From NCBI RefSeq assembly GCF_020991365.1, contig NZ_JAJLRA010000009.1, positions 1 through 64,000 on the forward strand: DNA of 64,000 nt, in the 5' to 3' direction. Source of the stretch: Streptacidiphilus sp. ASG 303 (GTDB taxonomy: Bacteria > Actinomycetota > Actinomycetes > Streptomycetales > Streptomycetaceae). Numbering within the stretch: the stretch's first letter is position 1; every line of letters begins with the position of its first letter. Under the pieces are notes generated by a model. The model saw only the letters and a list, made by a program, of their open reading frames with translations, was not told where the DNA came from and did no database searches. Of this stretch, positions 51,877 through 61,142 are shown one piece after another. A program made the translations under genes and the position numbers.

Positions 51877-53370
51877 ATGAACCGCACACGCACGAACGAC
51901 CGCTCCGCCCGCACCCGCAACGGCAGTGACGACGCCGGGAAGGGCGGCAGCCGCTTCGGCTCGCAGGCGCCGCGCCGTTCCGGCGGTCCGGCCCGCTCCG
52001 GCGGTCACGGCCGCCGGCCCGCCGCGGTGCAGGGTGAGTTCGCGCCGCCCGGGACCATCACCCCCGCGCTGCCCGCCGCCGAGGGCTTCGCCGAACTCGA
52101 CATGCCCGCGCAGCTGCTGGCCGAACTCGGCAGGCAGGGCGTGACCGCACCGTTCCCGATCCAGGGCGCGACGCTCCCGAACTCCCTGGCGGGCCGGGAC
52201 GTCCTGGGCCGCGGGCGCACCGGTTCCGGCAAGACCCTCGCCTTCGGCCTCGCCCTGCTCGCCCGCACCGCCGGACAGCGCGCCGAGCCGCGGCAGCCGC
52301 TGGGCCTGATCCTCGTACCGACGCGTGAGCTGGCGCAGCAGGTGACCGACGCGCTCACTCCGTACGCCCGCTGCGTCAGGCTGCGGATGGCCACGGTGGT
52401 GGGCGGGATGCCGATCGGCAGGCAGGCCGGCGCGCTGCGAGGCGGAGCCGAGGTCGTCGTCGCGACCCCGGGCCGGCTCAAGGACCTCATCGACCGTGGC
52501 GACTGCCGTCTGGACCATGTGGGCACCACGGTGCTGGACGAGGCCGACCAGATGGCCGACATGGGATTCATGCCCCAGGTCACCGCGCTGCTCGACCAGG
52601 TGCGCCCGGAGGGGCAGCGGATGCTGTTCTCCGCCACCCTCGACCGCAACGTCGACCTCCTGATGCGCCGCTACCTGACCGACCCCGTCGTGCACTCGGT
52701 CGACCCCTCGGCCGGTGCGGTCACGACCATGGAGCACCACGTCCTGCACGTCGACGGCGCCGACAAGCACGCCACCACGACCGAGATCGCCGCCCGCGAC
52801 GGTCGGGTGATCATGTTCCTGGACACCAAGCACGCCGTCGACCGGCTGACCCAGGACCTCCTGAACAGCGGGGTGCGCGCCGCCGCCCTGCACGGCGGCA
52901 GGACCCAGCCCCAGCGCACCCGGACCCTCGACCAGTTCAGGACCGGCCACGTCAGCGTGCTGGTGGCGACCAACGTCGCGGCACGCGGCATCCACGTCGA
53001 CAACCTCGACCTCGTCGTCAACGTCGACCCGCCGACCGACCACAAGGACTACCTGCACCGCGGCGGACGCACCGCCCGCGCCGGCGAGTCCGGCACCGTC
53101 GTCACCCTCGTCACGCCGAACCAGCGCCGCGGCATGGTCCGCCTCATGGCGGACGCCGGGATCCGGCCGCAGACCACGCAGATCCGCTCGGGCGACGAGG
53201 CCCTGAGCCGGATCACCGGCGCCCAGGCCCCGTCCGGCATCCCGGTCGTCATCACCGCACCGGCGGTCGAGCGCCCCAGGCGCAGCTCCTCCTCCCGAGG
53301 CCGACGCCGCCCCGCTCCGGCCGCCCGGCGGGCGCCCGGACGCCCGCCCGTTTTTGATACTGCGGCCTAG
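51877..53370 (+). CDS. DEAD-box ATP-dependent RNA helicase
   Basis: The protein has 497 residues. An Arg/Gly-rich N-terminus (1-65) is followed by the Q motif (FAELDMPAQLLAELGRQGVT), Walker A (GRGRTGSGKT), PTRELA, TPGR, DEAD (VLDEADQM), SAT, and the C-terminal domain with ATNVAARGIHV and HRGGRTARAG. The basic tail suggests RNA binding. ATG 51877 has a GAGGAAGG ribosome binding site. It unwinds structured RNA, probably during cold or growth transitions. It is followed at 276 bp by a SCO5918-family gene. Confidence 0.95.
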   Translation: MNRTRTNDRSARTRNGSDDAGKGGSRFGSQAPRRSGGPARSGGHGRRPAAVQGEFAPPGTITPALPAAEGFAELDMPAQLLAELGRQGVTAPFPIQGATLPNSLAGRDVLGRGRTGSGKTLAFGLALLARTAGQRAEPRQPLGLILVPTRELAQQVTDALTPYARCVRLRMATVVGGMPIGRQAGALRGGAEVVVATPGRLKDLIDRGDCRLDHVGTTVLDEADQMADMGFMPQVTALLDQVRPEGQRMLFSATLDRNVDLLMRRYLTDPVVHSVDPSAGAVTTMEHHVLHVDGADKHATTTEIAARDGRVIMFLDTKHAVDRLTQDLLNSGVRAAALHGGRTQPQRTRTLDQFRTGHVSVLVATNVAARGIHVDNLDLVVNVDPPTDHKDYLHRGGRTARAGESGTVVTLVTPNQRRGMVRLMADAGIRPQTTQIRSGDEALSRITGAQAPSGIPVVITAPAVERPRRSSSSRGRRRPAPAARRAPGRPPVFDTAA

Positions 53371-53646
53371 ATCCTCCGTGACCCGGACGATCAGGGCACC
53401 GGCCTCGCCGCCGTCCGCGACGGCCCCGCGTCCACGGCTCGCGCCCGCCCGCGCGGCCTCCTCGGCGGTCCCGGGTCGTCCACCTCACCCGTGGCCACGA
53501 CGGGCGAAGCCGAGCACGCGATGCTCCCCCGCCGTCCCGGCGCCCTGTCCGCAGCCGACGCGGAGGGCGGCACCCGGGGCGTCCTCGCCCTCCCCCGCCG
53601 ACCCCACCCCGGTCGGACGGTTCCCCTCCTCTCGCTGTGAGGTCAC

Positions 53647-53955
53647 ATGCGCTGCGTCATCGCCCGCTTCCCCTTCGAACTCACCAGGAGCGGCGTGCTG
53701 GAATCGATGAAGGGCGTCAAGCCCGAACCGGGTACCGGCGCGTCGGTGATCATCGGCCGCCGCCACTACCCCGTCAAGCAGGTCGGCCAGGTCATCACCC
53801 GCCAGGACCGCCGTGATTTCAGCGCCGCCGAAGTGATCCGGGCCATGACCCGGCTCGGCTTCACCTGCCGCACCCTCCCCGAGGCCGCCCCCGCGCGCGT
53901 CCTCAGTCCGCTCCAGCAAGCCTCCGTGACGCTCGGCGCCCCTGTGCCCGTCTGA
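53647..53955 (+). CDS. SCO5918-family protein
   Basis: A protein of 102 residues: MRCVIARFPFELTRSGVLES, MKGVKPEPGTGASVIIGRRH, YPVKQVGQVITRQDRRDFSA, AEVIRAMTRLGFTCRTLPE. This matches the Streptomyces SCO5918 family, which lies beside cold-shock and DEAD-box genes there too. Function unknown; the conserved linkage suggests a role in RNA or ribosome metabolism. ATG 53647 follows a short AGGTC; the gene is probably expressed with the helicase. Confidence 0.85.
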   Translation: MRCVIARFPFELTRSGVLESMKGVKPEPGTGASVIIGRRHYPVKQVGQVITRQDRRDFSAAEVIRAMTRLGFTCRTLPEAAPARVLSPLQQASVTLGAPVPV

Positions 53956-53994
53956 CCGGCGGGACAGGCGACGAGCCGGCACCCGAACCGCACT

Positions 53995-54028
53995 GGGGGC
54001 CCGACCGGCGTGTGCCGGCCGGGCCCCC
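53995..54028 (+). terminator. terminator after the SCO5918-family gene
   Basis: 15-bp stem with one mismatch (53995-54009 with 54014-54028), GTGT loop. Confidence 0.75.
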
Positions 54029-54344
54029 GCTGCGGCTTTTCCGCCCTCGGGCCGACGCCGCCGGGTGCAGGGCGAGGGCGGCTCTGCCCAGGCCCGGTCA
54101 CGCAGGTGAACGCCGGTGGCGCTCCAGCGGGGGCTGCACGGCAGCCGCCAGGGCCTCGGGGCGGCCACCTCCTGCCCGCCGACCGCGCGGATACCGGCGC
54201 GGAGGACGCCGCCGTGCCCCGGGGCGGGGCGGGGCGGGGCGCGGCGGGCGGGAAGGCGCTCCGGACGGCCGGTGGTCCGCGCGTGCCGGGACCGCCCGCC
54301 GGCGCCGCCGGGAATGCGGGACCGGTGGATGCCGTTGTGCAGCG
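54029..54344. other. intergenic, no gene recognised
   Basis: Spacer between the terminator and the L33 promoter region; includes a GGGGCGG-repeat tract near 54220-54240. Confidence 0.5.
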
Positions 54345-54373
54345 TGACTGACATGCTCGAGTCAGCAGACTCG
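54345..54373 (+). promoter_or_regulatory. nested palindromes upstream of the L33 gene
   Basis: CGAGTC-AGCA-GACTCG (54358-54373) overlaps TGACT-N10-AGTCA (54345-54364), 24-50 bp before the L33 start. Candidate operator or -35 region; it does not look like the Streptomyces Zur consensus. Confidence 0.4.
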
Positions 54374-54396
54374 GGTGCACGTGAAAGGGGCACCTC

Positions 54397-54561
54397 ATGG
54401 CACGCAGCACCACGCGGCCCGTCGTCACGCTGAGGTCGACGGCCGGCACCGGCGTCACCTACACGACCCGCAAGAACCGCCTCAACGATCCCGACCGGCT
54501 GGTCCTGCGCAAGTACGACCCGGTGGCCGGCGCGCACGTCGTCTTCCGTGAGGAACGCTGA
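54397..54561 (+). CDS. rpmG: 50S ribosomal protein L33, zinc-independent type
   Basis: A 54-residue basic protein: [54 protein letters not shown]. Normal L33 size, but with no cysteines, so it lacks the CxxC zinc-ribbon pairs of the C+ form. Such paralogues replace the zinc-containing L33 when zinc is scarce, sparing metal. ATG 54397 has AAAGGGG seven bases upstream. It is too short for routine ORF filters. Close to the cysteine-free L36 gene downstream. Confidence 0.93.
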   Translation: MARSTTRPVVTLRSTAGTGVTYTTRKNRLNDPDRLVLRKYDPVAGAHVVFREER

Positions 54562-54934
54562 CCTTCTGCCTCTGCCCCCACCCCTGCCCCTGTCGCCCGG
54601 CGACGGAGGCATCCGGGAAGGGCACCGCCACACGGCACGGCACTCACCCTGCCTCCCGCACCGCCGCTCTCCGCGGCCGTGCGGCAGGCTTCGCACGGCC
54701 CGTACCCCCACCGTCGCAGCGCAGCGCACGGCCGAGGGGAAGGGCCACGGCACGCATCCGGTCGTCGACGTCGAGGTCTCGTCGGCGAGCCACCCGCTCC
54801 CCCACGGCAGCTGCCGTGTCGCGGACACCGCGACACCGCGGGACGGGTGCAGCGGCTCGGGCGGCGCTGCGGAGGCACCGCCCAGGTCCGCCGTTGACGG
54901 CGGTCCTGGTTCGATCGCACGGAAGGAGACCGCA
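54562..54934. other. spacer between the L33 and L36 genes
   Basis: A 373-bp spacer with no motif-bearing frame; may hold the L36 promoter. Confidence 0.5.
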
Positions 54935-55057
54935 GTGAAGGTACGCAAGTCGTTGCGTTCGCTGAAGAACAGGCCCGGCGCCCAGGTGGTGCGGCGGCGC
55001 GGAGTGACGTTCGTGATCAACAAGAAGGACCCGCGGTTCAAGGCCCGCCAGGGCTGA
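54935..55057 (+). CDS. rpmJ: 50S ribosomal protein L36, zinc-independent type
   Basis: A 40-residue protein reading [20 protein letters not shown] then [20 protein letters not shown]. It has the normal L36 length and basic character but no Cys, so the CxxC...C...H zinc site is absent (C- paralogue). GTG 54935 has GGAAGGAG six bases upstream. Like the L33 paralogue it would be used in zinc limitation or a special growth phase. A strong terminator follows. Confidence 0.93.
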   Translation: MKVRKSLRSLKNRPGAQVVRRRGVTFVINKKDPRFKARQG

Positions 55058-55092
55058 CAGCCGGCGCTCCGCACACGAGCGGCCCGGCACAC

Positions 55093-55130
55093 GAGCGGCC
55101 CGGCACCGGCGACCCGGTGCCGGGCCGCTC
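55093..55130 (+). terminator. terminator after the L36 gene
   Basis: Perfect 17-bp stem (55093-55109 with 55114-55130) around a CGAC loop. It may also serve the convergent rph gene. An 18-bp direct repeat overlaps its left side. Confidence 0.85.
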
Positions 55131-55366
55131 GGCGTCCCGGTGGGCGAAGGGCGTCACCGAGGCGTCGGCGGCCCGGCAGGCCCGGCCGACAGCCCGGCCG
55201 AGAGGCCGGCCGCCCGGTGGAGCTGCGGTCCGCGGTTCCGGACGCGGCCCGGCCTCAGCGCCCTCACCCCGACCCGGTCACGATCGTCCTCGGCACGAAC
55301 GGCTGCCCCGATGTTCCCCCGGGCCGGTCCTCGGAAGCTGCGGACAGGGCTCGTCGGTGGGGTCGG

Positions 55367-57964
55367 TCAGGGCAGGATCTCGACGTAGCCGTCGGTTCCG
55401 TGCACGCGGATCCGCTGCCCGTCCCGGATCAGCCGGGTGGCACCCTCCACGCCCACGACGGCCGGCAGGCCGTACTCCCGGGCGATCACCGCGCCGTGGG
55501 TCATCGGACCGCCCACCTCCGTCACCAGGCCCGCGACCGCGACGAACAGCGGCGACCAGCTGGGGTCCGTGAAGGCCGTGACCAGGATGTCGCCCGCTTC
55601 GAGGTCGGCCTCCGCCATGTCCAGGATGACGCGGGCCCTCCCCTCGACGGTCCCGGCGGAGACCGGCAGGCCGGCCAGGGCGCCGGCCGGCACGTCGTCG
55701 CGCCGGTGCGCCCCGGTGACGGCCTCACCCTCCGATGTGAGCACCCGGGGCGGTGTGAGCGCGTGGTACGCCCGGAACGCGTCCTTGCGCTGCCGGATGA
55801 GCCGCTCGTCCGCCTCGTTCGAACGCACGACGTCGCGGAGTTCCTGGAACGTGAGGTAGAAGATGTCCTCCTTCTCCGCGAGCACGCCGTCCTGCACGAG
55901 GCGCTCGGCCTCCCTCAGCAGGGCCTGCTTGTAGACGAAGAAGCGGCTGACGATGCCGTACTTCGGGTACTCCCGGTACCCGATGAAGGTGCGGACCCGG
56001 TCGATCATCCGCTTGGCCTCGTCGGCCTTCCGCTCCCCGTCCGGCAGCGCCCGCAGGCGGGACAGCACGTCCTGTTCCTTCTTCTGCGCCTTCCGCAGCC
56101 CTTCCTCGAAGCGCCGCCGGGCGGCGCCGGGCTCGAAGTTCCTGACGTTGTCGAGGATCACGGGCACGAGCGTGGTGGGGCGCTCGCGCCAGCGCGGCCT
56201 CGTGATGTCGATCTCGCCGACGCAGCGCATGCCGTACCGGTCGAGGTAGGCCTCGATGGCGTCGCGGGCCTCGGTCCCGCCCGCGAGCTTCGCCAGCCCG
56301 TCCAGGAAGCCCTCGTCCTCGACGTCCTGCAGGAACGCCACCACCTCCGGGTGCGGGCGGATCACGTCCGCGACGTCGAGCAGCGCCAGTCCCATCTCCG
56401 AGGTGACGTTGCCGGGGGCGGACAGCGTGAGGGTGTCGGCCGCGTTCTTCTCGCCCAGCCACTCCTGCAGCTTGTCGTTGAGCCACCACGTGGCCTCCAT
56501 CCCCGCCATGATCGCCTGCAGGTTCCGTGGATCACCGAGGACCCGCTTGTGCTCCTCGAAGGCCTCCGGCAGGAAGTCGAACAGCGCCGGTCCGGACTTC
56601 GTCCGGATGTCGCGCTCCAGGGCGGCGACGGACGCCCGGCTGCGCTCGATCAGTTCGGTGACGACGGCCGGATCGGTCTCGACCGGGGCGGACGCGCCGA
56701 GGAGCGGGGGCCCGCCGGGAGCGGCGTCCGGGAGCGACGGGACGAAGGCGTCGCGGTCGAGGACGGTCTCCAGGGCGTCCCTCGTCAGCGGATCGCCCCT
56801 CCCCATGAGGTCCAGGAGGGCGGCGCGGCCCGTGGCCGAGCCCAGACGCCGGGTGACGTCGACGAACAGCCTCCCGCCGGCCGTGTGCATGGGCACCATG
56901 GCGGTCAGCTGCCACACGGAGAGCCCCAGGGGCCTCATGGGGTCGGTCATCATCTGCCCGTGGCCGACGGAGACGTAGACGTGGTTCTCCTGGTCGTCGG
57001 CCTCGGGGACGGGGAACAGCGTCGTGATCGGCCGGCTCTGCACGATCTGGAAGCCGTCGTCCACCAGGCACCACTCGATGTCCTGCGGGCGGCCGAAGTG
57101 CGCCTCGATCCGCCGCCCGAGCTCCACGAGCCGCACGACCTGGGCATCCGTCAGGGCCGGCTGCCCCTGCAGCTGCGCGTCGATCGCCACCTCCTGCGTG
57201 CCGCCGGCCGGCAGGGCGCGAACGGCACGCTGTTTGGCGGCGACCGTCCTGGCGACGACTTGGCCGTCGCGGACCTTGAAGACGTCCGGGTTCACCAGGC
57301 CGGAGACCAGGGCCTCGCCGAGGCCGAAGCCGGCGTCCACGGTGGCGACCTTCCGGTTGCCCGTGACGGGGTCGGCCGTGAACAGGACGCCGGCCGCCTG
57401 CGGGAAGACCATCCGCTGCACGACCACGGCCATGCGGACCGCACGGTGGTCGACGCCGCTGCGCCGGCGGTAGGCCACGGCCCGCTCGGTGAACAGCGAG
57501 GCCCAGCACCGGCTGACGTGCCGGAGGACGGCCGCCGGACCCACGACGTTGAGGTACGTGTCCTGCTGGCCGGCGAAGGAGGCCGTCGGGAGGTCCTCCG
57601 CCGTCGCGCTGGACCGGACGGCGTAGGCGGCCCGCTCACCGTGCCGGGCGAGTGCGCGGGTGATCGCCGCCGCGAGGTCGTCCGGGACGGCGGTCTCCTC
57701 GATGGTCCGGCGAATCTGCGCGCTGAGGGTGCGGACCGCCTCCCGGTCGTCCGGGTCCAGGCGCGACAACCGGTCGAGCAGATCGTCGATCGACGGCGCT
57801 TCCGCCGTGATCCGCCGGAAGGCGTCCGTCGTCACGCAGAAGCCGTCCGGCACGCGGATGCCTTCGATCCGCGCCAGCCCGCCCAGGTGCGCGCCCTTGC
57901 CGCCGACGACCGCGGCCTGGGTCTCGTCGACCTCGTGGAGGTCCAGCACGTACTGCTCAGTCAT
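55367..57964 (-). CDS. rph: rifamycin-inactivating phosphotransferase
   Basis: The 865 residues match the size of RPH enzymes. The N-terminal ATP-grasp-like domain (1-about 320) contains VVGGKGAHLGGLARIEGIRV, YAVRSSATAEDLPTASFAGQ, VLFTADPVTGNRK and the RPQDIEWCLVDDGFQIVQSR block. A central rifamycin-binding domain (about 330-750) includes HVYVSVGHGQMMTDPMRPLG. The C-terminal swivelling domain holds the catalytic His in VGGPMTHGAVIAREYGLPAV (about 820). The enzyme transfers the beta-phosphate of ATP to the rifamycin C21 hydroxyl, inactivating it, in the cytoplasm. ATG 57964 has GGGGGAAC upstream. An RAE-like palindrome lies at 58308-58328, implying rifamycin-inducible expression. Confidence 0.93.
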   Translation of the reverse strand: MTEQYVLDLHEVDETQAAVVGGKGAHLGGLARIEGIRVPDGFCVTTDAFRRITAEAPSIDDLLDRLSRLDPDDREAVRTLSAQIRRTIEETAVPDDLAAAITRALARHGERAAYAVRSSATAEDLPTASFAGQQDTYLNVVGPAAVLRHVSRCWASLFTERAVAYRRRSGVDHRAVRMAVVVQRMVFPQAAGVLFTADPVTGNRKVATVDAGFGLGEALVSGLVNPDVFKVRDGQVVARTVAAKQRAVRALPAGGTQEVAIDAQLQGQPALTDAQVVRLVELGRRIEAHFGRPQDIEWCLVDDGFQIVQSRPITTLFPVPEADDQENHVYVSVGHGQMMTDPMRPLGLSVWQLTAMVPMHTAGGRLFVDVTRRLGSATGRAALLDLMGRGDPLTRDALETVLDRDAFVPSLPDAAPGGPPLLGASAPVETDPAVVTELIERSRASVAALERDIRTKSGPALFDFLPEAFEEHKRVLGDPRNLQAIMAGMEATWWLNDKLQEWLGEKNAADTLTLSAPGNVTSEMGLALLDVADVIRPHPEVVAFLQDVEDEGFLDGLAKLAGGTEARDAIEAYLDRYGMRCVGEIDITRPRWRERPTTLVPVILDNVRNFEPGAARRRFEEGLRKAQKKEQDVLSRLRALPDGERKADEAKRMIDRVRTFIGYREYPKYGIVSRFFVYKQALLREAERLVQDGVLAEKEDIFYLTFQELRDVVRSNEADERLIRQRKDAFRAYHALTPPRVLTSEGEAVTGAHRRDDVPAGALAGLPVSAGTVEGRARVILDMAEADLEAGDILVTAFTDPSWSPLFVAVAGLVTEVGGPMTHGAVIAREYGLPAVVGVEGATRLIRDGQRIRVHGTDGYVEILP

Positions 57965-58307
57965 TGCGGTTCCCCCGAGGAGCAGCCGTGTTCCGTTGCC
58001 CTGCGGTGGCCGGCCGGACCGCCGGTGCCCCCACCTCTGCCGAACCTCTCATCGCGCATGTCCTCATCCCTGGCAGCCCTCCCTCTGACGAGTCGGCCGG
58101 TCGCTGCGCCTAGGCGGGCGACGCGCACCCCGTACCCCGCACCTCCGCGCCGAGCATCCGCAGCCGCGTCCGCACCCGCACCCGCACCGGGAGTCCCGCC
58201 GACGGTCTCACATCCTGCAGAACCCGGAGTCGGCAAAGGTGCATGTACTTCGCGAATCTCCGATTTCCCCAGGTTACGGCCTCGGCCGACGATTCTGCGT
58301 CACGACC
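57965..58307 (-). other. long leader/spacer between the RAE-like site and rph
   Basis: 343 bp with no recognisable gene; possibly the rph 5' untranslated region. Weak TTGCGG/CAGAAT-like promoter boxes (19-bp spacer) overlap the RAE itself on the minus strand. Confidence 0.4.
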
Positions 58308-58328
58308 GGGGCCTTGCCGCAAGGCCCC
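58308..58328 (-). promoter_or_regulatory. rifamycin-associated element (RAE)-like inverted repeat
   Basis: Perfect arms GGGGCCTTG and CAAGGCCCC around a 3-bp centre; on the minus strand the core reads CTTGCGGCAAG. This resembles the element described upstream of rifamycin-resistance genes in actinomycetes, and the neighbouring gene is rph. Confidence 0.75.
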
Positions 58329-58488
58329 CCTCGCGCTGTACGTTAAGAGTGGCAAGGAGTGCGTGCTGTCCTCCGTTGCCACGCTCGACACCCCGCGCCA
58401 CGTCGTGGACCACCCCTCCCGTCTGTCGGCCGTGCATCGGCGACGGCTCGGCAACCCTTCCGACGGCCGGACGGCCGTCCGCCAGCCC

Positions 58489-59016
58489 TCACGCCTGCTT
58501 CCTGTCGCGGGAGGGGTGGAGCACCGCCTCGGCGATCTCCCGTACACGGTTCCGGGTGATTCCCGTGCGCTGTTCGACGGCGAGGGGGTGGTCGGTGGGT
58601 TCGAGCTCGACGAAGGGGCGTTCGCCGACCGGCCGGGTGTGGACACGGGTCCTCAGGTGAAGAGTCGTGGGCGAGTAGGCCGCGAGGTCAGTGGTGAGCC
58701 AGCCGAAGTACGGCTTCTCCGCTTCCCGGCCGGCGGTGTCCCACAAGTCCGCCGCACGGAAGAAGTTCTCGCGGCTGAGCGAGACCCAGACAGCCCAGGA
58801 GAACACCTCGCCGCTGCCGATGACCGGTATCTCGATCAGACCCTTGACGAAGTAGTGCTGTGCCCGGATCACGCACTGGTCCGACGAGAGCAGGCAGTCA
58901 TCCGCGTCTGCGAAGGCCGGATCCCATACGGCCGGGGCCTCGGCCGTGTAGTCCATGGGCAGCTCAGTGTGGTGCGACCCGCAGCACGAGCAGAGGAATC
59001 CAAGATCACTGGTCAT
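58489..59016 (-). CDS. DUF2199-domain protein
   Basis: The 175-residue protein begins MTSDLGFLCSCCGSHHTELP with a CxCC/H cluster that may bind metal. It continues YFVKGLIEIPVIGSGEVFSW, AVWVSLSRENFFRAADLWDT, YFGWLTTDLAAYSPTTLHLR and HPLAVEQRTGITRNRVREIA, the standard DUF2199 order and length. Function unknown. ATG 59016 is the natural start; upstream frame is not coding. Transcribed toward rph but separated from it by the RAE region. Confidence 0.85.
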   Translation of the reverse strand: MTSDLGFLCSCCGSHHTELPMDYTAEAPAVWDPAFADADDCLLSSDQCVIRAQHYFVKGLIEIPVIGSGEVFSWAVWVSLSRENFFRAADLWDTAGREAEKPYFGWLTTDLAAYSPTTLHLRTRVHTRPVGERPFVELEPTDHPLAVEQRTGITRNRVREIAEAVLHPSRDRKQA

Positions 59017-59285
59017 GGCGTGAAGCCTACTGATCACCGGGTTTCCGGCAGGCGGTGAAGGCCCCCTGCGCAGCGCGAGCCCGGCCGCGGTGTCGCCGCC
59101 GCTGCCGACGCCGGGCGGACCCTGATCGGGTGGGTCACGAACCCTCGCCATCCTGGCGGTCCGTCAGCCGAACAGACTCCAGGGCCGCACGATACGACAG
59201 GCGCGCGGTCCGTTTCCTGGCCACTGCGCTGGTCGCAGCGATCAACGAATGGCTGTGACCAGGACAGTCCCGACACGCTCTGATC

Positions 59286-60185
59286 TCAGCCCTCCTGCAG
59301 CACCGTCCGGATCACATGCCGGGCGTTGCGCGCCATCGCCGGGTTCGTCTTCCGGTAGTACGGCAGCGCGATCAGTGCCTGCGAGAGTGTCCGTCCCCGG
59401 CCGCGGATCCAGGTCGCGTCGTCCACGCTCAGCGCCTCGCGGAAGACTCCCCTCGCCTCGGCCGGCAGCAGATTCCACGCTGGGAACAGATCGCAGGCCG
59501 GATCGCCCACCCCCAGGCACCCGAAGTCGATCACCGAGGTGAGCCTGCCACCGTCCACCAGCAGGTTGCCCGGCATGAGATCGGCGTGCAGCCACACCGG
59601 CGGCCTGTCCCAGCCGGGGGCCCGCAGCGCCTCCTCCCACACGGCTGTGGCGGCATCGCAGTCGACGCCCTCCTGTGGGATCCCGCGCAGCTCCTCGATC
59701 GCCGCCCGGGTCTCCGCGTCGAGCGAGGCGGCCGGCCCCCCGCGGTGGGCCTGCGGCGCACCCGGCAGGGTGATGCTCCGCATCGCCGCCACGAACCCGG
59801 CCAGATCCTCAGCCAGCAGTGTCGGCTCGCCCAGGGCTCCCGCCTCGGGATTCTCCCCCGCCAGCCACCGGTACACCGACCACGGCCACGGGTACCCCTC
59901 CGCGGGCTCCCCCTCCCCGAGTGCCTCGGGAATGGTCGTGGGCAGGTGAGGCGCGAGCCGGGGCAGCCACGTCCGCTCCACCGAGACGTCGCTGGCCCCG
60001 CCCTGCACGAGCGGCAGCCGTACGACCATGTCATCGCCCAGCCGGTACAGGGCGTTGACTGTCCCGCCGGACGGGAACCGCTCGACCGCCAGCGCCGCCC
60101 ACTGCGGGAACTGCCCGGCGATCAGCCGCCGTACAAGGTCGACGTCGATGGCGTGCATACCGGGATGCATCTGCCCTGTGTCCAT
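59286..60185 (-). CDS. aminoglycoside phosphotransferase (APH)-family protein
   Basis: The 299-residue kinase-fold protein shows FPSGGTVNALYRLGDDMVVR (nucleotide loop and lysine-equivalent strand), catalytic WLHADLMPGNLLVDGG (HxD...N Brenner motif) and metal-binding SVIDFGCLGVGDPACDLFPA. Length and motifs fit the APH/choline-kinase superfamily. The family includes antibiotic and metabolite kinases; nothing fixes the substrate. ATG 60185 is used; a second in-frame ATG six residues in is possible, and the ribosome binding site is weak (GGATGACG). Confidence 0.85.
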   Translation of the reverse strand: MDTGQMHPGMHAIDVDLVRRLIAGQFPQWAALAVERFPSGGTVNALYRLGDDMVVRLPLVQGGASDVSVERTWLPRLAPHLPTTIPEALGEGEPAEGYPWPWSVYRWLAGENPEAGALGEPTLLAEDLAGFVAAMRSITLPGAPQAHRGGPAASLDAETRAAIEELRGIPQEGVDCDAATAVWEEALRAPGWDRPPVWLHADLMPGNLLVDGGRLTSVIDFGCLGVGDPACDLFPAWNLLPAEARGVFREALSVDDATWIRGRGRTLSQALIALPYYRKTNPAMARNARHVIRTVLQEG

Positions 60186-60224
60186 GGCACGTCATCCGAC
60201 CGCCGGACACCGGTGAGCGTCAAT

Positions 60225-60664
60225 CGCTTTTCCCGTCCGCGCCTCGGCCGGATGGAGGAACGACGGCGCCGCCGGCGCCTTCGCGGTGCTTCCGGCCGTG
60301 CCCTCGGCTCCGAGCCCGACGGCGGGGTCGGGCAGCACCAGCCGGCGTGCCCGTTCGGGTGCCTGCCGGGCCAGGTGCAACGACACCGCAGCGCCGAAGG
60401 AGAATCCGGGCACGTCGACCTGCTGGAGACCGGGCACGTCCGTCGTGGCCACGACGTCGGCGACGTGCTGCTCCAGCGTCCACGGCGGAGACCACGGCGA
60501 CCGGCCCTGCCCGCGGAGGCCGGGCGCGTACACGCAGAAGTCGGCCAGGTGCCCCGCAGTCAGCTCCCGCCGGCGGCCCCGTGCCCGTACACACCGTGCA
60601 CGGCGACCACCGGCGGGCCCGTGGGGTCGCCGAAGGTCCGCACGTGAAGCGTCTCCCCCGCCAT
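60225..60664 (-). pseudogene. alpha/beta hydrolase, frameshifted and truncated
   Basis: From ATG 60664 the frame gives MAGETLHVRTFGDPTGPPVV and AVHGVYGHGA (oxyanion HG), then meets a stop. Shifted by a base near 60580 it continues RRELTAGHLADFCVYAPGLR, GQGRSPWSPPWTLEQHVADV, and the nucleophile elbow VPGFSFGAAVSLHLA. The Asp/His end of the fold is missing. Non-functional remnant of a lipase/esterase-like enzyme. Confidence 0.8.
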
Positions 60665-61142
60665 GGGAGCGCAGTCCGGGTCCAGCCCACCGGCTGCTCA
60701 GCCTCCAGGGTCAAGGCTGAGCGTGCGGGGCCTTTCTGAGACCCGGTCACCGCATCGCGGCCATGCCTCCTGAACACCGGGGGTCCTTCGGACCGCAGAC
60801 CGCTGCTGCACCTCATCGGCACACGCTGCCGCTGGAGGTGAACGAGGGCCGGGCGGCCCTGCGGGTCGAGGGCGACGACCAGGACGTTGCGGCCGGCCGC
60901 GACGGGTACCCCGGCGACGTGGATCGTCGTCGGGGTCCTCCCGTCGCCGCCCTTCCGGTGCGTCACCGCGGCGGCACGAGGGCTCAGGTGGACGGTGCGG
61001 GCCGGGCCGGTGCTCCTGACCGTCCTCGGCTGAGCCGTGGCGGCGCGCGGCGGCGGTGGGCGTACGGCGTTCCGGTGGTCAGCAGGCGGCATTCAACCGC
61101 TGTACACGCCGTTTCAAGGTTGCGCCACCAGAGTTCGACCCC
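60665..61142. other. intergenic, no gene recognised
   Basis: The minus-strand frame contains a protein-like stretch (RTPTTIHVAGVPVAAGRNVL, VVALDPQGRPALVHLQRQRV near 60830-60930) that may be debris of an unidentified gene. No start or family found. Confidence 0.4.

Noticed and set aside
54345-54396. Zur box in front of rpmG
   Set aside because: The dyads found are CGAGTC/GACTCG and TGACT/AGTCA, unlike the AT-rich Streptomyces Zur consensus.
55217-58660. 1147-residue frame antisense to rph
   Set aside because: Shadow frame; rph matches its family along the entire length.
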